DNA of 64,000 nt, taken from positions 124,001-188,000 of the forward strand of contig NZ_JAEAGR010000002.1 of NCBI RefSeq assembly GCF_015999265.1, read 5' to 3'. Origin of the DNA: Mobilitalea sibirica. GTDB lineage: Bacteria > Bacillota > Clostridia > Lachnospirales > Lachnospiraceae. Under the pieces are notes generated by a model that did not search any database, was not told the origin of the DNA, and saw nothing but the letters and a program-made list of their open reading frames with translations. Both the position numbers and the translations under genes were made by a program. Shown piece after piece: positions 17,164-26,613 of this stretch (the stretch's first letter is position 1; each line of letters starts with the position of its first letter).

Positions 17164-17209
17164 ACTGTTGCTGATTTGCATAAAAGGCAGATTGGCAGCA
17201 GTTTTATTA
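17164..17209 (+). terminator. Probable intrinsic terminator of sigK
   Basis: Bases 17164-17179 pair over 16 positions with 17187-17202 (12 Watson-Crick and 4 G-U pairs, 7-nt loop) and are followed by TTTATTA. The position, 105 nt after the sigK stop, suits termination of that gene. Confidence 0.6.
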
Positions 17210-17341
17210 TGCGTATATCACTGCATATCTTTTATATGTATATTTGTATGCATATATTTCTTGTAATAATTTAAGTTATGTGTAAAAATGGAAGTAATAT
17301 GATAATGCAAAATAGAAGAAATGAGGGGTGGCGATTAGTAT

Positions 17342-17373
17342 ATACTATGGCATTCATCGCTACCATATAGTAT
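17342..17373. promoter_or_regulatory. Operator-like inverted repeat before the ABC genes
   Basis: ATACTATGG (17342-17350) and CCATATAGTAT (17363-17373) form an imperfect inverted repeat with a 12-nt centre and one 2-nt insertion. It lies 110 nt before the ATPase gene. No local regulator gene is present to pair it with. Confidence 0.3.
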
Positions 17374-17483
17374 GTTATTAGTGGGTAAATAAATATATGC
17401 CAATCTATATGCATAATAATAGTACATGTATTCACAAATGCATTCAGATATTAGATAGCGGGCATGTAAAAAGGAGGTAGAAA

Positions 17484-18356
17484 ATGAATGTAGCAATTGA
17501 AGTAGAGAATCTGGTTAAAAAATACGGAAATAATACGGTACTCCATCAGCTTACCTTCACAGCTATGCAGGGAGAGATATTTGCTTTACTTGGGGCCAAT
17601 GGTGCAGGTAAGACAACCACCTTAGAGTGCATAGAAGGCATCAGAAGTTATCAGGAGGGCAGTATACATGTGCACGGTAAGATAGGAGTTCAGTTACAAT
17701 CTACGTCGTTACCCGGAAGTATTACAGCAATAGAGGTATATAAATTATTCAGTAAATGGAATAAGATCAAAGGAGATATGACATTATTAGAACGGTTTGG
17801 TGTTTCTGATTTTAAGAATAAACAGTATAAATCATTATTGACTGGCCAAAAGAGGCGCCTGCATCTGGCAATTGCGCTCGTACATAATCCCGATATTATT
17901 TTCCTGGATGAACCGACTGCAGGGCTTGATGTTGAAGGACGGGTTGCTTTACATAATGAAATCAGAGGATTAAAAGAAGCCGGTAAAACAATAATCATGG
18001 CAAGTCATGATATGGCTGAGGTAGAGAGCTTATGTGACAGAATCGCAATCTTAAGGGAAGGAAAATTGGCTTTCCTAGGCACTGCAATGGAGCTAACACA
18101 AACCTATTATGGAGAAAGCAGGATCATTATTCGAACCAGATATCCATTTCCTACCCGAAATTTAATAAACAGTAAACAAGTTAAGACAACGGAAAACGAT
18201 CAGAATTATCTTGCGGTAATCACTGAAGACATCGGAGACGCTCTCCTTGAACTGTTGACTATACTAAAGGAGTTAGATAATGATGTGTTGGATATTAAAA
18301 TAGAGAGGGCAACCTTAGAACAACGTTTTATGGAGATAGCAAAGGAGGGGAGATAA
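17484..18356 (+). CDS. ABC transporter ATP-binding protein (ABC-2 type exporter)
   Basis: Cytoplasmic ATPase, 290 aa, that would energise the adjacent permease. Walker A is GANGAGKTT (about 37-45), Walker B is IIFLDEPTAGLD, and the switch His lies in MASHDMAEVE. The signature motif is divergent: LLTGQKRRLHLA in place of LSGGQ, a form seen in some drug/antibiotic exporter ATPases. The C-terminal 90 residues form a short accessory domain. AAGGAGG precedes the ATG. It is spaced 2 nt from the permease gene. The substrate is not predictable. Confidence 0.9.
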   Translation: MNVAIEVENLVKKYGNNTVLHQLTFTAMQGEIFALLGANGAGKTTTLECIEGIRSYQEGSIHVHGKIGVQLQSTSLPGSITAIEVYKLFSKWNKIKGDMTLLERFGVSDFKNKQYKSLLTGQKRRLHLAIALVHNPDIIFLDEPTAGLDVEGRVALHNEIRGLKEAGKTIIMASHDMAEVESLCDRIAILREGKLAFLGTAMELTQTYYGESRIIIRTRYPFPTRNLINSKQVKTTENDQNYLAVITEDIGDALLELLTILKELDNDVLDIKIERATLEQRFMEIAKEGR

Positions 18357-18358
18357 GT

Positions 18359-19075
18359 ATGGGTGCATTTATCTATGGCGTAGCTCTTCAGTGGAAATTG
18401 GATTTAAGAAATAAAGGAGTATTAATTACCTATTATCTGGTTCCTTTACTTTTCTTTGCATTCATAGGAACGATATTTACCTCGATTAATCCGGAAGCTA
18501 AGGAAACCTTAATTCAGTCAATGACAATATTTGCAATTACAATGGGTGCTTTTCTCGGATCACCGATACCGCTGGTGGAATTGTATTCCAGTGAGATTAA
18601 AAAAGCATATAAGGTAGGTAAAATCCCATTGTGGACAGGAATTGTGAATAATTTAATCTCTGCCTTTGTTCATCTGTTTCTAACCAGTATCATTATTTTT
18701 TTAGTTGCACCGATTGCATTTGATGCAACCAGACCAGATAATATTTTGTTTTATTTTGTTTCCCTGGCTATTTTTCTTATTGTGTGTCTATCCGTTGGAA
18801 CGGTTCTTGGACTGTATATAAAAAGTACTTCGAAGTTAACGATGTTTTCTCAGATCTTATTTTTACCGTCACTAATGCTCTCCGGAATTATGTTTCCGGT
18901 GGAATTACTACCAAAGGGATTACAAACAGCAGGCTTTCTCTTCCCTGCAACCTGGGGACTAAAAATTATGACAAGGTTGCAAGTGGATTTATTATTATAC
19001 TTACCGTTGATTGGATTCTTTGTTTTGGCCTGTATCATTAACTTCATAAAATTAGCAAGGATTGGCATTGATTGA
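18359..19075 (+). CDS. ABC-2 type transporter permease
   Basis: Integral membrane partner of the preceding ATPase; 238 aa with about six hydrophobic segments (for example GVLITYYLVPLLFFAFIG, FVHLFLTSIIIFLVAP, FYFVSLAIFLIVCLSVG, LPLIGFFVLACIINF). The segment LPSLMLSGIMFPVELLPKGLQ is the characteristic ABC-2 membrane motif of drug and polysaccharide exporters. The start codon lies 2 nt after the ATPase stop, with GGAGGGG overlapping the end of the upstream gene, so translation is probably coupled. Substrate unknown; an efflux role for a drug, bacteriocin or lipid is the usual guess for this class. Confidence 0.88.
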   Translation: MGAFIYGVALQWKLDLRNKGVLITYYLVPLLFFAFIGTIFTSINPEAKETLIQSMTIFAITMGAFLGSPIPLVELYSSEIKKAYKVGKIPLWTGIVNNLISAFVHLFLTSIIIFLVAPIAFDATRPDNILFYFVSLAIFLIVCLSVGTVLGLYIKSTSKLTMFSQILFLPSLMLSGIMFPVELLPKGLQTAGFLFPATWGLKIMTRLQVDLLLYLPLIGFFVLACIINFIKLARIGID

Positions 19076-19171
19076 TATAACATATGATAGAAAAAGATTA
19101 ATAAGAGTATGAACGGTATGGATTCTACTTGAGTTATCGTCCGTATCATATTCTAATGAAAGGAGTCATAT

Positions 19172-20014
19172 ATGGCTTATAGAGAGATAAAACAGGTAAT
19201 ATCAGGTGTTACTCAGTTCGATGGAGCCGGAGTCAAGTTGGTACGTGTCATAGGGTATTCGAATGTGAAAGATTTTGATCCATTCTTAATGCTGGATGCA
19301 TTTGACTCGAACGATCCCAAGGATTATATCAAAGGTTTTCCGTGGCATCCTCATCGGGGGATTGAAACAGTAACATATCTGATCCATGGGGAAATTGAGC
19401 ACAAGGACAGTATTGGAAATCAAGGGAGCATCAGAGACGGCAGTTGCCAATGGATGACGGCAGGAAAAGCAATATTACATCAGGAGATGCCGCAGCCTTC
19501 AAATCGAATGTTAGGTATACAACTATGGGTGAATTTACCGAAGAAGGATAAAATGGTACCTCCTCAGTACCGAGATATCTTGCCGAATATGATACCTAGA
19601 ATTGAAAAAAACGGTTGTAGGGTAGGAGTCTTGGCGGGGAATTATGAAGGGAAGGAAGGGGCTACCCAGGGTGATTATGTGAAAGCTATGTTTCTGGATG
19701 TAGAGATGAAACCGGATTCAAGCTGGACCCTAAGTACAGAACCACAAGATACTGTCTTTATCTACATTGTAGAGGGTGAAGGATATTTTGGTGGATCCAT
19801 ACCAATGCATATTACATCGAAAAAGGCGGTATTATTTCATGAAGGGAATGAACTTAAGGTAAGTACCTCTGATAAAAGTATAAGATTCTTTGTGTTTTCA
19901 GGAAAACCGTTACAGGAACCTATAGCATGGGGCGGACCAATTGTTATGAATACGGGAGAAGAGCTTGAAAAGGCTTTCCAAGAAATTAGAGAAGGTACCT
20001 TCGGGAAGAAATAG
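19172..20014 (+). CDS. Pirin family protein (cupin)
   Basis: The 280-aa protein is a bicupin pirin. The metal-binding histidines are in the conserved block FPWHPHRGIETVTYLIHGEIEHKDS and GKAILHQEMP; the C-terminal cupin covers about residues 160-275. Bacterial pirins include quercetin 2,3-dioxygenases such as YhhW, but many have no known substrate, so I do not name an activity. ATG 19172 follows AAAGGAG by 8 nt. It is transcribed in the same direction as the ABC genes but separated by 96 nt, and ends at a strong bidirectional terminator. Confidence 0.9.
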   Translation: MAYREIKQVISGVTQFDGAGVKLVRVIGYSNVKDFDPFLMLDAFDSNDPKDYIKGFPWHPHRGIETVTYLIHGEIEHKDSIGNQGSIRDGSCQWMTAGKAILHQEMPQPSNRMLGIQLWVNLPKKDKMVPPQYRDILPNMIPRIEKNGCRVGVLAGNYEGKEGATQGDYVKAMFLDVEMKPDSSWTLSTEPQDTVFIYIVEGEGYFGGSIPMHITSKKAVLFHEGNELKVSTSDKSIRFFVFSGKPLQEPIAWGGPIVMNTGEELEKAFQEIREGTFGKK

Positions 20015-20081
20015 ATCGGGAAATCCTTTGATCGTTGTTGAGCATTATTAACTATGAAGGTTAAAGTCGATATGAAATAAT

Positions 20082-20129
20082 AAAAGAGAAGGAGAGACGT
20101 GAGGTAACCCCTGTCTTTCCCTCTCTTTT
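20082..20129. terminator. Bidirectional intrinsic terminator between pirin and ABC-F genes
   Basis: Bases 20082-20098 pair with 20113-20129 (17 positions, one mismatch and one G-U), with the stem beginning in AAAA and ending in TTTT. It serves the pirin gene on the plus strand and the ABC-F gene, which converges and ends at 20164, on the minus strand. Confidence 0.8.
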
Positions 20130-20163
20130 GTATACTGTATCAATACAACAGTATATTATTGAA

Positions 20164-21717
20164 TTACATCTTTGTCGTCCACTTGGAGCAGTCCCAAACT
20201 TTTGTTACAAAATCCTCATAAAAATCAGGTTCGTGACAAATCAATAGAATGCTTCCTTTATAATCTTTTAATGCTCTTTTTAATTCTGCTTTTGCATCCA
20301 CATCCAAATGATTCGTCGGCTCATCCAGTAATAGTATATTCGTTTCACGGTTAATTAACTTACATAGCCGAACCTTAGCTTGTTCACCACCACTTAAGAC
20401 TCTGACCTGGCTCTCGATATGCTTTGTGGTTAGTCCGCATTTAGCTAAGGCAGATCGAACCTCATATTGAGTAAATCCGGGGAATTCCTTCCAGATCTCT
20501 TCGATACAGGTGGTAGTATTACCGGGTGCCATCTCTTGTTCAAAATAACCAATATGAAGATAATCACCTAGGGTTACAACTCCGCTTAAAGGCTTGATTA
20601 AACCAAGAATACTCTTTAACAAGGTGGTCTTTCCAATACCATTCGCACCAATCAAAGCTATCTTTTCGCCACGTTCCATGGATAAAGATAGGGCTGAAGA
20701 AAGAGGGTCATCATATCCGATTACCAGTTCCTCGGTTTGGAAGATGTATTTACCTGCAGCCCGGGCTTCCTTAAAATAGAACTCCGGTTTTGGTTTATCC
20801 TTTGCTAACTCTATGACATCCATTTTATCCAGCTTCTTCTGGCGGGACATTGCCATGTTTCTGGTAGATACCCTTGCTTTATTTCGGGCAACAAAGTCTT
20901 CCAGTTCCTCGATTTCTTTTTGCTGTTTTTTATAGGCGGCTTCTAATTGAGCTTTCTTCACCTCATATACTTCCAGGAATTTATCATAATTACCTACGTA
21001 ACGGTTAAGCTCCTGATTTTCCATGTGGTAGATAATGTTAACTACACTGTTTAAAAAGGGAATATCATGAGAGATAAGGATAAAAGCATTCTCATAATCC
21101 AGTAGATATCTCTTCAGCCATTCGATATGCTGTGCATCCAGATAATTCGTAGGCTCATCCAGAAGAAGAATATCGGGCTTCTCAAGTAACAATTTACCAA
21201 GAAGGAGTTTAGTTCTTTGTCCGCCGCTAAGATCACTGACATCGCGGTCTAGACCGATTTCATCCAAGCCCAAAGCTCTGGCAATCTCATCAACCTTCGC
21301 ATCAATAATATAAAAATCATGGATTGTCAGAAGGTCCTGTATCGTACCAAGTTCTTCAATCATATCGGGAAGTTCATCTTCTCCTGCATCACCCATGGCA
21401 TCGCATATTTGGTTCATCCTTGTCTCTAATTCAAATAGTTTTGCAAAGGCAGACTGTAACACGCTTCGAAGAGTCATACCCTTGGTAAGCTCAGTATGCT
21501 GATCCAGATATCCGGCTTGAACATGTCTTGCCCATTCAACTTTACCTTCATCGGGCATAAGCTTTCCGGTAACGATATTCATAAAGGAAGATTTACCCTC
21601 ACCGTTTGCACCAATTAAACCGATATGTTCTCCTTTTAACAAACGAAAGGAAACATCCTTAAAGATTGCTCGGTCACCAAAACCGTGACTTAAATTGGAT
21701 ACATTTAATATACTCAT
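20164..21717 (-). CDS. ABC-F family ATPase
   Basis: Soluble protein of 517 aa with two ABC domains and no membrane segments. ABC-F proteins act on ribosomes, as translation factors or antibiotic-resistance factors. First domain: GANGEGKSS (about 36-44), LSGGQRTKLLLGKLL, ILLLDEPTNYLD. The interdomain linker (about 235-300) is charged and helical with a lysine-rich end, as expected for the P-site tRNA interaction motif. Second domain: GANGIGKTT, LSGGEQAKVRLCKL, ILLLDEPTNHLD. It resembles YbiT/YkpA-type housekeeping members more than resistance types, though this cannot be settled here. AAGGAG stands 9 nt before the start. The gene is alone on the minus strand. Confidence 0.9.
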   Translation of the reverse strand: MSILNVSNLSHGFGDRAIFKDVSFRLLKGEHIGLIGANGEGKSSFMNIVTGKLMPDEGKVEWARHVQAGYLDQHTELTKGMTLRSVLQSAFAKLFELETRMNQICDAMGDAGEDELPDMIEELGTIQDLLTIHDFYIIDAKVDEIARALGLDEIGLDRDVSDLSGGQRTKLLLGKLLLEKPDILLLDEPTNYLDAQHIEWLKRYLLDYENAFILISHDIPFLNSVVNIIYHMENQELNRYVGNYDKFLEVYEVKKAQLEAAYKKQQKEIEELEDFVARNKARVSTRNMAMSRQKKLDKMDVIELAKDKPKPEFYFKEARAAGKYIFQTEELVIGYDDPLSSALSLSMERGEKIALIGANGIGKTTLLKSILGLIKPLSGVVTLGDYLHIGYFEQEMAPGNTTTCIEEIWKEFPGFTQYEVRSALAKCGLTTKHIESQVRVLSGGEQAKVRLCKLINRETNILLLDEPTNHLDVDAKAELKRALKDYKGSILLICHEPDFYEDFVTKVWDCSKWTTKM

Positions 21718-22252
21718 AATTTAAACTCCTTATCAAATCTATAAATTGAATGAATATTCATAATATTTTTTACACGCTTACGATGTTACATTCTACACTA
21801 AATCTAGACAATATTCAATAAAAATGTAGATATATTGTAAGTGTTGCTGTGAGAAAATTTCACGATATACAAAATTTAAGTTGAAATAATGGGATTAAAA
21901 GATAATCTATTGTAAAATAAGATAAAATAAAACCAATTATATCAATATTATTGAAAATCAAAGCATGTTTTGCACTATTTAGAAAATAAGTATGGACTAA
22001 TGCTGAAAATTGCATTATAATGTAAATATTAATAATTTCCTCTATTACAATATTTTAGTATATATGGCCTACCGAATTTCGTAAGAATTATAAGATGGAG
22101 GATTAATTGTATAAACAATACGCTGATTATAATAGGTATAAACACCCAATATGTCTAAAAACAATTTAATAATTGCTAAATTGGCACAGAAATGTTGCAA
22201 TTTTGTATATTAAGACATATAATGAAGATGCAAGTAGGCAGGAGAGAAGCTT
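21718..22252. other. AT-rich intergenic region upstream of the type IV pilus locus
   Basis: This 535-nt divergent region separates the ABC-F gene from pilB. It contains the pil promoter at its right end and otherwise only AT-rich DNA with short direct and inverted words. I looked for a c-di-GMP riboswitch, which controls pili in some clostridia, and could not recognise one. No gene is evident. Confidence 0.5.
22195..22223 (+). promoter_or_regulatory. Promoter of the type IV pilus operon
   Basis: TTGCAA (22195-22200), a 17-nt spacer and a consensus TATAAT (22218-22223) lie 29 nt before the pilB start, giving a very short leader with AGGAGAGA at 22239-22246. The neighbouring TTGGCAC box at 22181 is not at sigma-54 spacing. 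Confidence 0.65.
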
Positions 22253-23965
22253 ATGGAGTTCAACAATAAGAAGAAAAGACTTGGCGATATACTAATCGAT
22301 GCAGGTGTTATTGATGAGCAACAGTTAGCAACCGCATTAGCACAGCAGAAAGAAAAAGGACAAAAACTCGGGGAAACCCTTATTGATTTGGGTTATACAA
22401 CGGAAGTGGAGATAGCTAATGCCTTACATAGGCAACTTAACTGTGATTTTGTTGTTTTATCTGAACGAAGAATTGAGCAGGACATTATTAAATTGGTCGG
22501 AGAAGAAATTCTTAGAAAGCATTCTGTAATTCCGTTTGAATTCAAGAAAGGATCTCCCAATGTATTAAGAATTGCGATGTCGAACCCTTTGGATTATATA
22601 GCAATTGATGACATTGCGATTGTAACAAATTTTCAAATAGAACCCGCTGTTGCAACCTCCCATGATATTGCTTCAGCGATTGATAAATATTACGGTAACA
22701 TAGAAGCTCTTAAGGTTGCACAGCGATATACGCAGGAAAGAGATAATCTAATTAAAACAGAGCAGACAACCCAAGAACAGACATCGGATGAGATAGATAA
22801 TGCACCTATCGTTGTGCTGGTTCGATCTATTATTGAGCAGGGAATCAGACAACGGGCCAGTGATGTACATATCGAACCCTTAGAAGATGATATTCGGGTT
22901 CGTTACAGAATTGACGGAGTACTAAGTAAAGGTAGAAGATACAGTTTAACCTTGATGCCGGCAATTATAGCCAGAGTAAAGATTATATCCGGAATGGATA
23001 TATCCGAGAAAAGAAGACCTCAGGATGGCCGTATCTCCTTAACCGTTGGCCGTCTGGAATATGATATCCGTTCTTCCATACTTCCTACGGTATATGGAGA
23101 GAAGGTAGTGCTTCGTATCGCATCAAAGAACGGTTTTACCAGGGATAAAAGGGAACTGGGTTTTACAGAAGCTGAGCTGGTACGTTATGATAAGATGATT
23201 TCACAACCCCATGGTATCATATTAATAACCGGACCGACAGGAAGCGGTAAGTCAACGACACTTTATACCATTCTTACCTCATTAAATAAAGAGGGAGTTA
23301 ATCTAATAACGATTGAAGATCCTGTAGAGGCACATATTCCCGGTGTAAACCAGGTTCAGGTGAATGACAAGGTAAATCTAACCTTTGCCAGTGCCTTACG
23401 TTCTATCCTAAGACAGGATCCGGATATTATTATGATCGGTGAAATTCGTGACCAGCAGACCGCGGAAATAGCAGTAAAAGCATCCATAACAGGTCACCTT
23501 GTAGCCAGCACGATACATACGAATTCAGCAGCAAGTACGGTTACCCGTATGACGGATATGGGAGTAGAGCCTTACCTTTTATCTGAGGCTTTAGCAGGAA
23601 TTATAGCACAACGTCTTGTTAGAAAGTTGTGTCCGGATTGTAGAAAAAAAAGAGAAGCAACAGAGGTAGAAAAACATATCCTTGGTTATCCCGATACGAA
23701 ATCATTACAGGTACATGAGGCAGTAGGATGCGTGAAATGCAATGACACCGGTTACATAGGACGAATCGGCGTATATGAGATTTTACAGACCTCGACCAGA
23801 ATCAGAGAGGCAATCCGAAAGAAATGGCCGACCGATGCAATTGCAGAAATTGCGGAGTCAGAAGGAATGAAGCCTCTTCGAAAACGGGCCATTGAATTGG
23901 TTTATGAAGGAATAACCACGGTGGAAGAGTTGCTACGGATCTCTTTTGATGAGGAATATCTATAA
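22253..23965 (+). CDS. pilB: Type IV pilus assembly ATPase PilB with MshEN-like N-terminus
   Basis: Hexameric cytoplasmic ATPase that drives pilus extension. The 570-aa protein begins with two MshEN-type motifs (RLGDILIDAG...Q at about 9-32 and KLGETLIDLG...Q at 38-61), the pattern that binds c-di-GMP in MshE and some PilB proteins. The GspE domain holds Walker A GPTGSGKSTT (327-336), the Asp box TIEDPVE, Walker B DIIMIGEIRD (391-400), the His box GHLVASTIHTN, and a four-cysteine zinc site (CPDC at 460/463 and CVKC at 493/496). It is the first gene of the locus. The full motif set predicts an active extension motor. Confidence 0.95.
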   Translation: MEFNNKKKRLGDILIDAGVIDEQQLATALAQQKEKGQKLGETLIDLGYTTEVEIANALHRQLNCDFVVLSERRIEQDIIKLVGEEILRKHSVIPFEFKKGSPNVLRIAMSNPLDYIAIDDIAIVTNFQIEPAVATSHDIASAIDKYYGNIEALKVAQRYTQERDNLIKTEQTTQEQTSDEIDNAPIVVLVRSIIEQGIRQRASDVHIEPLEDDIRVRYRIDGVLSKGRRYSLTLMPAIIARVKIISGMDISEKRRPQDGRISLTVGRLEYDIRSSILPTVYGEKVVLRIASKNGFTRDKRELGFTEAELVRYDKMISQPHGIILITGPTGSGKSTTLYTILTSLNKEGVNLITIEDPVEAHIPGVNQVQVNDKVNLTFASALRSILRQDPDIIMIGEIRDQQTAEIAVKASITGHLVASTIHTNSAASTVTRMTDMGVEPYLLSEALAGIIAQRLVRKLCPDCRKKREATEVEKHILGYPDTKSLQVHEAVGCVKCNDTGYIGRIGVYEILQTSTRIREAIRKKWPTDAIAEIAESEGMKPLRKRAIELVYEGITTVEELLRISFDEEYL

Positions 23966-24030
23966 CTAATTTCCTATAACAAATCTTAAGATTTTCTTAA
24001 TATTTAGTCGATAAACAATAGGAGAATGTA

Positions 24031-25107
24031 ATGATGGAGGATGATATGAATCTTACGATAGATGATTTATTAAAAGACGCACAAAACAGAAAGGCATCGG
24101 ATTTACATCTTACCGTAGGAGTATCCCCAAAATGCAGAGTTCATGGTGATTTGATTGACATGGGATATCAGCCGTTAACCCCTGCTGATACGGAAAACCT
24201 GATTATGCCGATTGTGCCACCACGGATGAAGGAGATATTAATATCGAAAGGTGAAGTAGACTTCTCTTATTCGATTACCGGAGTAGGAAGATATCGTGTT
24301 AACGTATTTAAACAAAGGGGCAGTTATGCTTTGGTTATAAGAATTATTAATACCACGATACCTAGGCCGGAGGCGTTAGGTTTGCCTTATTCTGTTGTTG
24401 AGTTGACAAAGAAGAAGAGAGGGTTGGTTTTGGTAACAGGACCAACAGGTAGTGGTAAATCCACGACTCTAGCCTCATTACTTGATATTATAAATACCTA
24501 TTACAACAACCATATAATCACTTTGGAAGATCCGATCGAGTACTTGCACCATCATAAGAAATCTTTGGTGAACCAGAGAGAGATAGGGCTTGATACTACG
24601 TCCTTTGCCAGTGCCCTGCGTGTTGTACTTCGTGAAGATCCGGATGTTATATTAGTTGGTGAGATGCGTGATTTAGAAACCATAGAAATTGCCATAACCG
24701 CAGCGGAGACAGGTCATCTTGTGTTCTCCACCTTACATACATTAGGTGCAGTCAGTACAATAGACCGTATTATAGACGTATTTCCGCCGCACCAACAACA
24801 ACAGATCAGGGTACAGCTGGCATCTGTATTGGAAGGCGTGATATCGCAACAATTAATTCCCACCTTAGACGGGACAAGCAGGGTTGCTTCCTTTGAAGTA
24901 ATGTTGCCGACACCGGCAATCCGAAGTCTGATCAGAGAAGGAAAGAACCATCAGATTGCTTCTTTTATCCAAACCAGTAAAAAGATAGGTATGCAGACAA
25001 TGGACGATGCAATTTTTGAATTATATCTTAAGGGAATGATCCATAAAGAACAGGCGTTATCATTTGCACAGGATCTAACAGCAATGGAACGTAAGGTTAA
25101 TCAGTAA
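24031..25107 (+). CDS. pilT: Pilus retraction ATPase PilT
   Basis: Cytoplasmic hexameric ATPase that depolymerises pili and powers twitching. The 358-aa protein has the PAS-like N-terminal domain with ASDLHLTVG, Walker A GPTGSGKSTT (136-145), TLEDPIEYLH, Walker B DVILVGEMRD, and the retraction-specific motif AIRSLIREGKNHQI (family AIRNLIRE). It lacks the MshEN domain and zinc cysteines of PilB, which separates the two. ATG 24031 follows AGGAG by 6 nt; a second in-frame ATG at 24046 with GGAGG 5 nt upstream is an equally good start. Its presence predicts retractable pili. Confidence 0.95.
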   Translation: MMEDDMNLTIDDLLKDAQNRKASDLHLTVGVSPKCRVHGDLIDMGYQPLTPADTENLIMPIVPPRMKEILISKGEVDFSYSITGVGRYRVNVFKQRGSYALVIRIINTTIPRPEALGLPYSVVELTKKKRGLVLVTGPTGSGKSTTLASLLDIINTYYNNHIITLEDPIEYLHHHKKSLVNQREIGLDTTSFASALRVVLREDPDVILVGEMRDLETIEIAITAAETGHLVFSTLHTLGAVSTIDRIIDVFPPHQQQQIRVQLASVLEGVISQQLIPTLDGTSRVASFEVMLPTPAIRSLIREGKNHQIASFIQTSKKIGMQTMDDAIFELYLKGMIHKEQALSFAQDLTAMERKVNQ

Positions 25108-25231
25108 TAAATAAATTCATAGCTTCTATTTATCATAAATTATTGGTACTACTACTTAGGTAAATCTTGATTGCTATGATTAGAATCTTGAGGTATATAC
25201 TAAGATTAATATAGTATAGGAGGGAATTATC

Positions 25232-26482
25232 TTGGCCGGGTATGCCTATATTGCCATAGATATGAATGGAAAAGAGAGAAAAGGAAAGATGGAGGCACCG
25301 GATGAAGAGAAGGTGTTCCATAGTCTGAAAGCAGATGGGTATTTTCCGGTCTCGATTAAGGAGCTAGGTATACTCTCCAGAGATATTAATATTCAGATAA
25401 CGAATCCGGTAAAACCTAGGGATTTAAGTGTATTTACCCGACAGTTTGTTAGTATCTTAAATGCCGGTGTGCCTATTGTAACTGCCTTGGACATGCTGGT
25501 AGAACAGACCGAGAATAAAACCCTGCGTAAAGCGATCAGCTCTACCTTATTATTGGTGGAAAAGGGCGAAAGACTTGCCGATGCAATGCGTAATCAGGGA
25601 AAGATCTTTCCACCGGTTTTTATCAACATGGTGGAAGCCGGAGAAACCTCCGGTAGCTTGGAAGTTGCCTTAGAACGGATGGCAGTGCACTTTGAAAAGG
25701 AAGCGAAGCTAAAAGCACTACTAAAGAAGGCCAGTGTTTATCCCGCATCACTTGGGATTATATCCTTGGCAGTTATAGTATTAATGTTAGCTTTTGTAAT
25801 ACCAACTTTTATGGATATGTTTGCTGATATGGATATGGAGATGCCGAAAGTCACTTTAGCTATTATGTCTGCCAGTAATTTTTTAATCAACAGATGGTAT
25901 TTTGTCCTTGGAATTATTGTAATCATAAGTGTTGCTTTGATTATTTATAAGAATACATATAGCGGTAAAATGGTATTTGCAAAGATCGGACTAAAACTAC
26001 CTCTAATAGGAAAGTTAAATATTAAGACGGCCAGTGCAAGATTTAGTAGAACTTTAAGTACTTTATTGGCAGCCGGGATACCTCTGATGGATGCAATTGA
26101 TATCACTGCTAGGACAATGGATAATATTCTGATTAAAAAGATGCTGATGCAGTCCAAAGAAGAAGTGGCAAGAGGTGTACCGCTTTCTATACCGTTAATG
26201 TCATCCGGTATCTTTCCCCCTATGGTATACCATATGACAAAGATTGGTGAGGAAACCGGTAATATAGAAGTTATGTTGAATAAGATTGCTGATTATTATG
26301 ATGAAGAAGTGGAAGTAGCAACCCAGGCATTGGTAGCTGCCATGGAACCACTAATCATTATCATAATGGCTGTAGTTGTCGGTGGTCTTATCTTAGCGAT
26401 TTTACAACCTATGTTTTCTATGTATGAACAGATGGATTCTTCTCTGATGGGTGGTGATCCGGGGGCAGGTATTGCTCCTTAA
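25232..26482 (+). CDS. pilC: Type IV pilus inner-membrane platform protein PilC
   Basis: Membrane platform that links the ATPases to pilin assembly. The 416-aa protein contains two GspF domains (about 70-195 and 275-400), each ending in hydrophobic helices (ASLGIISLAVIVLMLAFVIP; WYFVLGIIVIISVALIIY; LIIIIMAVVVGGLILAILQP). Family motifs such as FTRQFVSILNAGVPIVTALD and ARFSRTLSTLLAAGIPLMDAI are clear. The start is TTG at 25232, 7 nt after AGGAGGG; it gives the expected N-terminus MAGYAYIAIDMNGKE. It lies 124 nt after pilT. Confidence 0.94.
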   Translation: MAGYAYIAIDMNGKERKGKMEAPDEEKVFHSLKADGYFPVSIKELGILSRDINIQITNPVKPRDLSVFTRQFVSILNAGVPIVTALDMLVEQTENKTLRKAISSTLLLVEKGERLADAMRNQGKIFPPVFINMVEAGETSGSLEVALERMAVHFEKEAKLKALLKKASVYPASLGIISLAVIVLMLAFVIPTFMDMFADMDMEMPKVTLAIMSASNFLINRWYFVLGIIVIISVALIIYKNTYSGKMVFAKIGLKLPLIGKLNIKTASARFSRTLSTLLAAGIPLMDAIDITARTMDNILIKKMLMQSKEEVARGVPLSIPLMSSGIFPPMVYHMTKIGEETGNIEVMLNKIADYYDEEVEVATQALVAAMEPLIIIIMAVVVGGLILAILQPMFSMYEQMDSSLMGGDPGAGIAP

Positions 26483-26613
26483 GAAAAGTAGCTGGTTTTA
26501 CGGACACAATATGTTAACTTGGTCCGAAGCGGAAGGCTTACCTACTAATCTCTCAAACTCTAATGCTAAATCCGTTTTGAACATAAATAACAAATGAATA
26601 GGAGAGAAAGAGA

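Larger units (their letters stand above)
17059..17483. other. Intergenic region between sigK and the ABC transporter pair
   Basis: The 425 nt contain the sigK terminator (17164-17202), several TATGCATATA-like AT-rich palindromic words, and an inverted repeat near 17342-17373 that could bind a regulator of the ABC operon. No gene is visible. Confidence 0.5.

Noticed and set aside
22181-22200. TTGGCAC...TTGC box resembling a sigma-54 (-24/-12) promoter before pilB
   Set aside because: The spacing between the GG and GC elements is two bases too long for sigma-54, which is strict; a sigma-A type TTGCAA-N17-TATAAT promoter overlaps it.
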